This document shows positions 1-6,907 of a stretch of 8,040 bases of DNA, one piece after another. The stretch is from Minisyncoccota bacterium. Its GTDB lineage: Bacteria > Patescibacteria > Microgenomatia > UBA1400 > PJMF01. The number at the start of each line of letters is the position of its first letter. The first letter of the stretch is position 1. The notes under the pieces were generated by a model, which saw only the letters and a list, made by a program, of their open reading frames with translations, did not search any database and had not been told where the DNA came from. Location: contig JAAYYE010000015.1 in NCBI GenBank assembly GCA_012515515.1, forward strand, positions 1 to 8,040. The letters are read 5' to 3'. The translations under genes and the position numbers were made by a program.

Positions 1-1409
1 GAAAAGTCAAAAAATTGACCTAAATAACTGGTAATTTGCCAGTCAATAACTTCTTTTGTTTCAGCATCGATTAGTTCAACTCTCACTAAAGGTGCTGCCT
101 GACTATTTCGGTATTCAAAAACTAGATTTTTCCTTCTAGACCAGGGCCAGAGCGCCAAAAACACCTTTTTCAAGCTGGCCCATGATAAGTATCGATAAAA
201 TTTCAATAAAAGTAATAAATATGTGGTAATAGGCAATAATAAAGCGAAAAACAAAGCAATAAACTGGGATATAGACTTCCAAAGTGAAGTGCGAGCAAAT
301 TCAGTAATAAAAGTGGCAATTCTACTTGGCAAACTTTCTCTAACCTCTTCAAATACTTCTTGAACGATTTCTCTTGGCGGAATAATGGGAACCTGAATGC
401 CTCGAGGAGTAGGGCTGGGAGTTGGGCTAACAATCGTTTGACTAATTGTTGGTGTAGTGCTGGTGCCAGTTGGGGGAGTTGTTGATGGTGTTTCAGTGAC
501 CGTAACACTAGGTATCGGCGTAGCTGGCCAATAATGTTGTGGAATAATAATGTATAGGTTCTTGATATAGCTGGTATGTCCCACTACATCGCTAATAATG
601 AAATCTAGACGAATAATTTGATTTCTCGGCAAAAGATCCAGTTGTAAGCTCCAATCGCCCTTAGCATCAGTATATTGGCTATAAAACAAACTTGCTCGAT
701 TAGGAATCGTGACCACTAAATCAACTTTTAAATTAGCATCTCCCAAAGCAATGATCCAAGGCTCATTAGCAAAGGGATCTCTTTGAAATAGACTAATTGG
801 ATTCTGAGGCACGCTATCGGGCCTATCACTACTAATATTGACGGCTACATCGCCAATTTTTTTCAAATTAAAAACTGGGTCTTTAGTAAAAACATTAAAC
901 TTCCAAGTAGCAGAACCAGCTGAATTGTCGCCAAAATCCCAAGCAACAATCTGCCAACGATGACTTCCATGAGTTAAAGCTTTTTTAGCGACTAGAGTAT
1001 AAATGCCAGAGTTAGGATCGTAATCTAAACTATATTGATCATTAGCAAAATCCGTCAAAGGAATCTTGTCGAACCACAAGCGACCGTCAAGAAAAAACTG
1101 ATAATGAGACATGTCTTTATTGTCTGTGCTTTCATACCACTGAAAGACTGGATAAGCATTATCTAAATTAGCACCATCCTCTGGATTAATGAGAATAGGC
1201 GTCGAGGGCGGGACAATATCGGGCACTGTTGCCGTCACTCGTACATCACGATCAGTTTGGAGAACTACTTGGGCAAAAACCAAATTCCTGGACGCAAAAA
1301 ACAATAAGAAAATCAAGAAAAAACTTTTCAGAAAGAGATTAATTCTTCGAAAATTGTTCTTCTTGAATAAACAAAACAGATATTGTTTATTCTTGACGCT
1401 CTTGATCAT
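1..1409 (-). CDS. Secreted Fn3/Ig-like surface protein with Thr/Pro stalk and membrane helix (C-terminus outside window)
   Basis: The minus-strand frame is open from the ATG at 1409 to the window edge (469 codons, no stop seen). Residues 1-46 form a long basic N-region, a hydrophobic core and a cleavage-like end (LVFA-Q). Residues about 66-170 look like an Fn3/Ig-type domain (P-x-x-P start, FQW, HRWQIVAWDFGDN), and 171-293 like a second beta domain. Residues 295-337 are a Thr/Pro/Ser-rich stalk, typical of surface proteins. A membrane helix lies at about 383-402, followed by a basic stretch (WSRRK). The last visible residues (VELIDAETKEVIDWQIT..LGQF) resemble the start of a carboxypeptidase-regulatory-like beta domain. 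The start overlaps the end of the preceding gene by 23 bp, which suggests coupled translation. An in-frame ATG at 1433, with a weak AGG upstream, is the alternative start. The role is unknown; an adhesin or envelope scaffold is my inference. Confidence 0.8.
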   Translation of the reverse strand, partial: MIKSVKNKQYLFCLFKKNNFRRINLFLKSFFLIFLLFFASRNLVFAQVVLQTDRDVRVTATVPDIVPPSTPILINPEDGANLDNAYPVFQWYESTDNKDMSHYQFFLDGRLWFDKIPLTDFANDQYSLDYDPNSGIYTLVAKKALTHGSHRWQIVAWDFGDNSAGSATWKFNVFTKDPVFNLKKIGDVAVNISSDRPDSVPQNPISLFQRDPFANEPWIIALGDANLKVDLVVTIPNRASLFYSQYTDAKGDWSLQLDLLPRNQIIRLDFIISDVVGHTSYIKNLYIIIPQHYWPATPIPSVTVTETPSTTPPTGTSTTPTISQTIVSPTPSPTPRGIQVPIIPPREIVQEVFEEVRESLPSRIATFITEFARTSLWKSISQFIALFFALLLPITTYLLLLLKFYRYLSWASLKKVFLALWPWSRRKNLVFEYRNSQAAPLVRVELIDAETKEVIDWQITSYLGQFFDF

Positions 1410-2388
1410 CGATTGGCTGTGTCTCAGTTTCATGATTAACCTGAAGGGCTTCTTGAGCCTTCTCCTGTTTTTTCTTCATTGCGAGCACTACAGCCACAAT
1501 CAACAATATAGTAAGTAAGACAATAATAATGATAGTAACTGGAATTAACCAAATCACCCTTGTGGCATTTATGACTTGGCCACTCATGCCATAGGCTGCA
1601 TTCAAGGTGATGGTATATGGCCCAAAACCCCATTTCTTATCCCAAACATCACTAAAGTCACGCTCGGTAAAAGGAAAAACGTTTTTGGTATCTAAACTAA
1701 AACTAGCTATCTCTTTACCAAAAATATTACTGATACTCACCGAGGGTTTGGGAGTAATGTGGATATCTGATTCATTTTTAATCTTAATTTCCATTGGCAC
1801 TGGGCCTTTTTCCAAAAACTTAGGTATGTTAAAGCGGCTAAAAAGGGCTGATTCGTTGATTGGTCCATCTATTAAGACATAAATTAAGGTGCCCGCTCTT
1901 TGAGAAATGCCTGAACCTGTCTGATCTTCAACATTGGAGATATTAGGACTGTGCAAAACCATCGCGTAATGTCCGCCTGGTAAAGCGTCATTGGGCACTT
2001 CTATTAGCACGTTAATCGTCGCAGACCCTCCAGCTTTTAAATAATTTTGTGCTGGAGCTAAAGTGATCCAGTCGGCCAAACTCCAACGATTGTCTTGTTC
2101 TTCAGTGACTGGTAGGGGAGTCGTGCCATCTTCGTCCACAATAAAATCAAGAACCTGACTTTCAATTTGTAAATCGGCATCTGAATTATTTTCAACTTTA
2201 ACTTGAATTTGTTTTTTCTCTCCAGGAGCCAAGAGCAAAGAATTATCATCACCAATTCTCACTGGCTTGACAGTCAAAGTGACTGCTTCTTGAGCAAAAA
2301 CCTTGGCTTGCAGGGTCAAGCTCATAATTAAAAAGAGAACCACTGAAAAAAATAATCTTAATTTGATTTTTGGGCAGGCTGCTTTCAT
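1387..2388 (-). CDS. DUF916/DUF3324-like membrane-anchored surface protein (second copy)
   Basis: A 333-aa protein. Residues 1-32 are a signal peptide (ending VFA-Q). Residues 36-175 resemble DUF916, the peptidoglycan-binding domain of WxL-interacting proteins: KP..I followed by LAPGEKKQIQVKVENNS, a W-containing loop (DWITLAP), then IEVPNDALPGGHYAMVL. Residues 176-275 resemble DUF3324, the partner- or host-binding domain: FNIPKFLEKGPVPMEIKIKN, ITPKPSVSISN..G, then FGPYTITLNAAYG. A strong membrane helix spans 278-303, followed by a charged cytoplasmic tail (MKKKQEK..., many E and Q). This order matches the csc-type anchor protein of Firmicutes, but the assignment rests on pattern, not a profile search. 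It follows the secreted 482-aa protein by 40 bp of almost pure A/T with no Shine-Dalgarno motif. The likely job is to hold or present that partner at the cell surface. Confidence 0.82.
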   Translation of the reverse strand: MKAACPKIKLRLFFSVVLFLIMSLTLQAKVFAQEAVTLTVKPVRIGDDNSLLLAPGEKKQIQVKVENNSDADLQIESQVLDFIVDEDGTTPLPVTEEQDNRWSLADWITLAPAQNYLKAGGSATINVLIEVPNDALPGGHYAMVLHSPNISNVEDQTGSGISQRAGTLIYVLIDGPINESALFSRFNIPKFLEKGPVPMEIKIKNESDIHITPKPSVSISNIFGKEIASFSLDTKNVFPFTERDFSDVWDKKWGFGPYTITLNAAYGMSGQVINATRVIWLIPVTIIIIVLLTILLIVAVVLAMKKKQEKAQEALQVNHETETQPIDDQERQE

Positions 2389-2428
2389 AATTTTTGCTTT
2401 TTTTATTTTTTAATTTTTTAAATATTTA

Positions 2429-3877
2429 CTAAAAACTGGCAGTGGCGGTATAAACGATGTAGTTTTCGTAGTCACCAGCATAATTGAGGGCAGAAGGAGT
2501 TAAACGATAACACACATCGACCAGATCATTTTGAGCTCCTGTGCCTCGTGAAAAAATCAGCTGAGGAGATTGGGAAGCTGCTAAATCGGCAAAATGACGA
2601 GCGTCATAGGTACCGTTTTGATTGTAGTAAAAAGCTCGAGTAAGACCGCTGGTGGCATCACCTAAAGTATAAGCAAAGCCATATTGATCCTCATTAATCC
2701 AATTAGCCGCAACACTAGGACTCATACCAGAAACATTAGCATCAACAATACAACCCAGGTCAGTACTCGGAGTTGGACAAGCTCTACCATCTCGACCCAA
2801 TTGATCATTTTGAATAGCCGTCACCTGATAACCATTTTCTGCATTGGTCGTCACTCTTAGAACTTGGGCTAAATCAGAGAAAACACCTACGGTTATCTCT
2901 CCAAAAGGCACAGCTAGGGGAGTAGTTGCATATTTGGTAGTAATACCACATTTGCTCTCACCACCTGGAACTCCAATAATTTCAAAGGTTAATTGAGGCA
3001 AAATAGTGGCAGTTACTCTTACCGCATCAATTACCGCAATTTTAGTGACCGTTTGGTCAATCACTATATCATCACTGGTTAAATGTTGAACAATCACGGT
3101 GTAGGTATCAGCCACACCCAAACGCTCATTTCCTACATCTAGAGTTCGAGGTGAAGGATTAATTAAATTATTAATAATAAAAGCGCCATTAGCGCCACCG
3201 TCAAAAACGGTATTAACTGCTCCTGTGCCAGTATAAGTACAAGTAAAACTGTGATAATTTGCCCCACCAAGCTGAACAGTACCATTTGCTGCAAGTTGTG
3301 CACCACCCCAACTATCAAAGCCACTAGGCGAACCGCTTGGACAAGTGATAGTAGCTGTGTTGCCAAAGTCAAAGCCATCGTTATCTGGTATTCCGTTATT
3401 ACTTGCGGCAGTGCCGTCTTTAGCTGGCACTAAAATGCGAATTTTGCCATTGGGCAAGGCACTTGCTGTAGTTAATTTAACTGTCATGTTTGATTTTTGA
3501 GTAGAATAAACGGGCGTATCGTCTGTCACATCAGCTGCCAACAAGCCAGCAGTTAAACTTAACTTATTATCACTAGCATCATCAATCGTCGTTGCCACAT
3601 TATAAGTATTGGTGGCACCAATGTGCAAAAGATCACCGCTTTGTGCCTGCAAGACTGAAATTGATGGATAATTAGTGGTATCCAAAGTGATCAGTGAAGA
3701 GCCAACCGTTTGCGTTCCCTCAAGCGCTGTTTGAAAAGAAAAACGAGAATTGTTCAATAAAACAGTCACGTTTTTTACGCTAGCCGCTTGAACTTGGCCA
3801 AAACGAGGCACCCAGCCAAAAAATAGGCTTAGAAATAATATGGGCAACAGAAGGAATAATGCTTGTTTATTTTTCAT
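2429..3877 (-). CDS. Secreted beta-rich surface protein with a WxL-like C-terminal domain
   Basis: A 482-aa protein with no membrane helix after the signal peptide (residues 1-31, ending VQA-A), so it is probably released or held by a partner. Residues 33-290 are beta-rich, low in charge and rich in T, A, G and N, with a possible disulfide C179-C213. Residues about 296-482 share an ordered set of motifs with the secreted protein encoded at 5774-5043: PFGEITVGVFSD, ENGYQV, a Cys pair (C367, C376), W393 with N395, YGFAYT, ARHFAD and the end motif AGDYENYIVYTA. The GY core, conserved W and final AGxY strand recall the layout of WxL domains, but no W-x-L motif is visible. It lies 81 bp after the previous gene and has its own promoter candidate. 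I recognise the family as recurrent in Microgenomates genomes, without a known function. A surface ligand or cell-wall coat protein is my inference. Confidence 0.85.
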   Translation of the reverse strand: MKNKQALFLLLPILFLSLFFGWVPRFGQVQAASVKNVTVLLNNSRFSFQTALEGTQTVGSSLITLDTTNYPSISVLQAQSGDLLHIGATNTYNVATTIDDASDNKLSLTAGLLAADVTDDTPVYSTQKSNMTVKLTTASALPNGKIRILVPAKDGTAASNNGIPDNDGFDFGNTATITCPSGSPSGFDSWGGAQLAANGTVQLGGANYHSFTCTYTGTGAVNTVFDGGANGAFIINNLINPSPRTLDVGNERLGVADTYTVIVQHLTSDDIVIDQTVTKIAVIDAVRVTATILPQLTFEIIGVPGGESKCGITTKYATTPLAVPFGEITVGVFSDLAQVLRVTTNAENGYQVTAIQNDQLGRDGRACPTPSTDLGCIVDANVSGMSPSVAANWINEDQYGFAYTLGDATSGLTRAFYYNQNGTYDARHFADLAASQSPQLIFSRGTGAQNDLVDVCYRLTPSALNYAGDYENYIVYTATASF

Positions 3878-3906
3878 ATGTTTAACGCTAGCTACTTGTT
3901 ATATTC

Positions 3907-3936
3907 AGTTTAATCTTTTTCTTGATCATTAGTCAA
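3907..3936 (-). promoter_or_regulatory. Possible internal promoter before the second surface cassette
   Basis: On the minus strand TTGACT (3936-3931) is followed after 18 bp by TAAACT (3912-3907), which predicts a start near 3900, about 23 nt before the ATG at 3877. The -35 is near consensus but the -10 is weak. An alternative -10, TATAAC (3903-3898), has no good -35. This is the largest gap in the operon (81 bp), so separate expression of the 482-aa protein and its partner is plausible. Confidence 0.35.
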
Positions 3937-3958
3937 TAGCAATTTATCTATTAAATAA

Positions 3959-5041
3959 TTAGCTAATTATTGGGGGGTCATTATTCTTTTTAATTGCAAT
4001 TGATTTTAGTAAAAAAGTAAAAAGCCGATAAAGAATTGGCAATAAAATCAGCACCAGCACGATAGAGATGGGCAGCGCCACCACTCTCTCGACTTGTGTT
4101 TCATCGCCCAACTCAACTCGAAAATCATAAGCCCCCAATAAAAATGGCTTTTTATAGGAAAAATCACTTAATAAATTATTGTCCAAAAATTGACTCTGCA
4201 CGGCTAAAAAATTTTCACCATTAGCCGTCATCACTTCTTCTTGTTCGGACAAAGATTTTAGATGATCTAAATTATCAGCGCTCATGCCCCGCACTTGTCG
4301 CTGACTATTAGCTAAAACCATATCGGGATAGAACTCATATTCTTGCTCGGCGGGTGAGGGCCAATGGCTAATCGTTAGTTTTCCAGCTACCGGCCCCGCA
4401 TTTAAACCAATATTTTTTGCCCACAGCCGAAAATCAATGCCCATTAAACTATCAACCACCTTGGGTAATTTAAAATCTTTAATGACAATTTGACTACGAT
4501 CGGCCTCATCCAAATTAACTGCCAAGACTAAGTGGCTAGCCACCACTCCAGATAAAATGGTATTAGCATTGTTTTCCACGTCTTCTAGCAGCATTTGTTC
4601 AACATTAAATAACACCGACAAATAATATTCTCCTTGTGGAAAATCAGCCGGCAAGGCAATGGTTAAGGGTAGAGTATAAGCCTCTCCAGGTCTAATAATG
4701 AACTCTTTGCCCCAGCGCTCATGATCTCCCGCAATCGACAAATACTTAAAATCACTACTTTGTTGCAAAAGCACTTGCCCAGTTTCTTGGTCGGGGCGAA
4801 AATCAACAAATTGCGCGCTAACGCTTAAAGTATAACGACCCTGATTTTCCAAATAAATTGGCGCACTAATCCCAGCACCAGGTTTCAAATATAAATAAGA
4901 TACTGGAGGACTAATATTAATTGAGAGCGCGTCAGTGCTTTGAGCAGAAACAAGATCAGTATTTATTAAAGTGCTGGCAAACATCAATAAAGCAAGCACT
5001 AATATTGCTAAAATAATTTTATTTAATATTTTTGCTTTCAT
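3959..5041 (-). CDS. DUF916/DUF3324-like membrane-anchored surface protein (first copy)
   Basis: A 360-aa protein. The ATG at 5041 is preferred because it lies 1 bp after the TAA of the upstream gene and begins a clean signal peptide (MKAKILNK, hydrophobic core, VSA-Q at about 33). An upstream in-frame ATG at 5074 would add 11 residues and bury the start inside that gene. Residues 38-175 resemble DUF916: INISPPVSYLYLKPG, LENQ, an F-x-D strand, W110, then IIRPGEAYTLPLTIALP and FPQGEYYLSVLF. Residues 184-315 resemble DUF3324: IKDFKLPKVV, LWAKNIGLNAGPVAGKLTI, then LLGAYDFRVEL. A membrane helix at about 322-345 is followed by a short basic tail (KKNN). The architecture equals that of the protein at 2388-1387, although sequence identity looks low. 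Near-zero spacing implies translational coupling with the secreted 243-aa protein, its likely partner. Confidence 0.83.
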   Translation of the reverse strand: MKAKILNKIILAILVLALLMFASTLINTDLVSAQSTDALSINISPPVSYLYLKPGAGISAPIYLENQGRYTLSVSAQFVDFRPDQETGQVLLQQSSDFKYLSIAGDHERWGKEFIIRPGEAYTLPLTIALPADFPQGEYYLSVLFNVEQMLLEDVENNANTILSGVVASHLVLAVNLDEADRSQIVIKDFKLPKVVDSLMGIDFRLWAKNIGLNAGPVAGKLTISHWPSPAEQEYEFYPDMVLANSQRQVRGMSADNLDHLKSLSEQEEVMTANGENFLAVQSQFLDNNLLSDFSYKKPFLLGAYDFRVELGDETQVERVVALPISIVLVLILLPILYRLFTFLLKSIAIKKNNDPPIIS

Positions 5042-5042
5042 C

Positions 5043-5774
5043 TTAATATCCAGGCACTGCCACAAACATGACATAAGTTTGATAATCGCCAGCAGTTTGG
5101 GCTGCCGAGGGCACCACTTGATAAGTTACAGTCGCCGTTTCATCAAAAGCTACATTCGGGCTACTCATAATAAGTTCCATGTCCTCACCCACACTGTTGT
5201 CGGCAAAAGGTCGAAAATAAGTACTATTAATAAAATCATTAGCCACATTATTACCAAACACATTGTAACCAAAACCATCACGATTGGGATTATCCCAAAT
5301 ACCTGCCAAGCTTTTAGTACAAGTAGTATTACAAGTTGTGTTAGGAATCCGTATGCTTAAATTATTTGCCAGGCTCAGCGGTCGATCTTCAAAGACATAA
5401 ATTTGATAACCGCCAGCACTCCCAGTATTAATAGTAATCGTATGACTATCATTGGCAAAAATCCCAGCGGTCAAATCACCAAATTCAATGGCTAATTTTG
5501 AGATACTAAAACTAAACTGGCGAATTTGATAAATATATTGAAAACCGCTGCCAATAAAATATTGACTAGTGCCGTATTCGCCAAAAGGACCGACTGCCGT
5601 TCCCCCCAAGGTATAAGTTAAACCAAATTGACCAGTCCGATCAAACTCACCACTGCCCATATTAAAATTACCAAACTGCAAATAATAGGAATCAGAAGTC
5701 ATATTCTCTGCCTTGACCGGAGTCAAAGACAAGAAGAGAAAAAGCAGTGCAAAAAACAAACTAAGTTTCTTCAT
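5043..5774 (-). CDS. Small secreted WxL-like surface protein
   Basis: A 243-aa protein. Residues 1-22 are a signal peptide (MKKLSLFF..., ending VKA-E); there is no other membrane helix. The mature N-terminus has the pattern SDSYYLQFGNFNMGSG, then LTYTLGGTAVGPFGEYG and YFIGSGFQYIY, which I recognise from many Microgenomates hypothetical proteins. The C-terminal beta domain (about 86-243) has IEFGDLTAGIFAND, GGYQIYV (121-127), a close Cys pair (C148, C152), W160, GFGY (167-170), FRPFAD (187-192) and the end AGDYQTYVMFVA (228-239). The same motifs occur in the same order in the 482-aa protein at 3877-2429. It overlaps the upstream membrane-protein gene by 14 bp and is followed after 1 bp by its DUF916-like partner. 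No Shine-Dalgarno motif precedes the ATG. The molecular role is unknown; a surface-exposed partner of the anchored protein is inferred. Confidence 0.87.
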   Translation of the reverse strand: MKKLSLFFALLFLFLSLTPVKAENMTSDSYYLQFGNFNMGSGEFDRTGQFGLTYTLGGTAVGPFGEYGTSQYFIGSGFQYIYQIRQFSFSISKLAIEFGDLTAGIFANDSHTITINTGSAGGYQIYVFEDRPLSLANNLSIRIPNTTCNTTCTKSLAGIWDNPNRDGFGYNVFGNNVANDFINSTYFRPFADNSVGEDMELIMSSPNVAFDETATVTYQVVPSAAQTAGDYQTYVMFVAVPGY

Positions 5775-6549
5775 CGATGGCTTTAATTAAAATTTCCGCT
5801 TCTGCTTCAACTAAGATTTTTTCTTCGCGACTTTTTGGCCGATTAGCATCTTTGTGATTTATTTCTCTAAGTAATTTATTTAAATTCTTTTTTAATAATT
5901 CAAGTTCAGCATTAATGGTGACAATATTTTTTTCTGGTGAAATTAATAAATATTCCAACATTGGCAAATGTCGATCTAATAAATTACTGATAAAATCTGC
6001 CACTGCCTGATCATCAGCTTGGGCTTTTAATTTTTCTTGTTTTTCGCAATCTAAAAGTAGTGTCTTGTAATGCAAGCGTTGAAATTGCACTTTGCCAAAT
6101 AAATAAAAAATCATGACTAAAGGAATGGCCAATAAATTATTGATTTCGGTCATGCTCATCGCCGTTAAATTTAATCCATAACGATTCAGAGCTAAACCTA
6201 AATAAAAGAGGATTAATTCCAACGAGAGCAGAATAGCTAAACGATTTTCCAAAGCCAAAGCCAAAAAAAACAATTGCACAAAAGTTAAGGCAAAAAAAGC
6301 AGAGCTTAAGCCATTGCTATTCCCAATCAGAATCAAAAAAGCTAAATTTAAAACTAAAGTATTTGTAGCTGCGCCCTCGTCAAAGACATAAAAAAATTTT
6401 TTACCGCGTTTTTTTTGTAAAAACCAAAAAACCAGGCACAAGATAGCAAAACACTGCAAAGAATATTTTGCCAAAACCGGAGTTTGCAAAAAAAGATAGG
6501 CAAAAATAACCGTCAAGGTCATGATAATTGCCTGCTTAATGATGGACAT
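5761..6549 (-). CDS. Polytopic membrane protein with C-terminal charged helical domain
   Basis: A 262-aa protein and the first gene of the leftward operon. About six hydrophobic helices are visible, near residues 7-26, 29-46, 61-76, 81-100, 104-121 and 138-156. There is a basic loop (KKRGKK, 46-51) and no cleavable signal peptide. Residues 157-262 are soluble, strongly charged and predicted mainly helical, probably with coiled coils: KLKAQADDQAVADFISNLL, then LDRHLPMLEYLL and a Lys/Glu-rich end. The shape recalls the membrane sensor plus dimerisation part of histidine kinases, but I see no H-box, ATPase motif or other catalytic signature, so it is not called a kinase. Its start fits the promoter 7 bp upstream. 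A role in assembly, sensing or export for the surface proteins downstream is only inferred from position. Confidence 0.8.
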   Translation of the reverse strand: MSIIKQAIIMTLTVIFAYLFLQTPVLAKYSLQCFAILCLVFWFLQKKRGKKFFYVFDEGAATNTLVLNLAFLILIGNSNGLSSAFFALTFVQLFFLALALENRLAILLSLELILFYLGLALNRYGLNLTAMSMTEINNLLAIPLVMIFYLFGKVQFQRLHYKTLLLDCEKQEKLKAQADDQAVADFISNLLDRHLPMLEYLLISPEKNIVTINAELELLKKNLNKLLREINHKDANRPKSREEKILVEAEAEILIKAIDEET

Positions 6550-6556
6550 TGCTTTT

Positions 6557-6585
6557 AGTATAGAAGAAAAAGCTTGCTTTGTAAA
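6557..6585 (-). promoter_or_regulatory. Sigma70-like promoter of the surface-protein operon
   Basis: On the minus strand TTTACA (6585-6580) is separated by 17 bp from TATACT (6562-6557). Only 7 bp lie between the -10 and the ATG at 6549, so transcription should begin at or within a base or two of the start codon. That would give a leaderless mRNA with no room for a ribosome binding site. The GCTTTTT motif occurs twice in or beside the promoter and a related copy lies about 40 bp further upstream; an operator role is not supported by more than this. Confidence 0.65.
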
Positions 6586-6655
6586 AAGCCTAAATCAAGC
6601 TCTTATCAAATAATGGAAATCTGCAAAAAAGCATTTTCTGATCTGGTTTTTATAG

Positions 6656-6684
6656 TTGACTTTAAAAATCTTTGACCCTATAAT
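6656..6684 (+). promoter_or_regulatory. Strong sigma70-like promoter of the rRNA operon
   Basis: TTGACT (6656-6661), a 17-bp spacer and a perfect TATAAT (6679-6684) precede a predicted start near A6691. The upstream 40 bp hold A/T-rich runs that could act as an UP element. It diverges from the surface operon promoter, with about 70 bp between the two -35 boxes. A second TTGACC at 6672-6677 lies too close to the -10 to be its -35. Confidence 0.8.
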
Positions 6685-6714
6685 ACCCTCACTTCAAGGA
6701 AAAAGAAGAGAGTA

Positions 6715-6748
6715 GAGAAAGCAAAGGGTTTTCTCCTTTCTTTTTTTT
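6715..6748 (+). promoter_or_regulatory. Leader hairpin followed by T8, two alternative folds
   Basis: AAAGG (6723-6727) can pair with CCTTT (6735-6739) and is followed by C and eight T, like a weak intrinsic terminator. GAGAAA (6715-6720) can instead pair with TTTCTC (6730-6735). The two folds share bases and exclude each other. It sits just upstream of boxA, where boxB hairpins lie in rrn leaders. Stems are short and A/T-rich, so function is uncertain. Confidence 0.35.
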
Positions 6749-6766
6749 GCCTAAAATTGTTTTATC

Positions 6767-6778
6767 GACCTTTAACAA
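6767..6778 (+). promoter_or_regulatory. boxA-like antitermination site
   Basis: GACCTTTAACAA matches the E. coli rrn boxA (GCTCTTTAACAA) at 10 of 12 positions, including the whole CTTTAACAA core. It lies about 76 nt after the predicted start. In other bacteria boxA RNA binds NusB and S10 to make transcription of rRNA resistant to termination; the same role is inferred here. Confidence 0.6.
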
Positions 6779-6828
6779 GTGAAGACAGCTATTTTTTAAC
6801 AGCAAATATAGTGATAGAAAGTGCAAGA

Positions 6829-6868
6829 GAGAATTAATTGCTGATTTTCAAATCAACAATTGCTTCTC
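6829..6868 (+). other. Stable hairpin in the rRNA leader
   Basis: Paired arms: GAGAA (6829-6833) with TTCTC (6864-6868), ATTG (6837-6840) with CAAT (6857-6860), and TGATT (6842-6846) with AATCA (6851-6855), loop TTCA. A 3+3 internal loop and one C-A mismatch interrupt it. It could be a processing or folding element of the precursor. Confidence 0.5.
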
Positions 6869-6907
6869 GTCAATTTGTTTTTTATTTTTTTATAGAGCAA
6901 ATCAAAC

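Larger units (their letters stand above)
6691..6907 (+). other. Transcribed leader of the rRNA operon
   Basis: About 217 nt lie between the predicted transcription start and the 16S 5' end. No ORF or tRNA is visible. The stretch holds a purine-rich then pyrimidine-rich segment with hairpin potential, a boxA, a second boxA-like stretch (GCTATTTTTTAACA, 6788-6801, weaker), a hairpin at 6829-6868, and the upstream arm of the pre-16S helix. These are usual parts of a bacterial rrn leader. Confidence 0.7.

Noticed and set aside
203..508. Minus-strand 101-codon ORF
   Set aside because: It is a shadow in another frame of the large minus-strand gene, whose Thr/Pro stalk and membrane helix read coherently across the same bases.
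1189..1882. Plus-strand ORFs at 1189-1518 and 1607-1882
   Set aside because: Both oppose well-supported minus-strand surface proteins and have no coherent domain content.
3881..3900. GCTAGC-centred short palindrome before the 482-aa protein gene
   Set aside because: Too short and isolated to call an operator; no second copy was found near the other promoter.
5042..5074. Upstream ATG at 5074 as the start of the first anchor protein
   Set aside because: It would place 11 non-signal-like residues before a good signal peptide and lies inside the preceding gene, while the ATG at 5041 follows that gene's stop by 1 bp.
1387..6549. TGA recoding, as in some CPR lineages
   Set aside because: The genes are complete with TAA or TAG stops and need no in-frame TGA to stay open.
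6672..6677. TTGACC as the -35 of the rRNA promoter
   Set aside because: It lies 1 bp from the TATAAT box; TTGACT at 6656 has the ideal 17-bp spacing.
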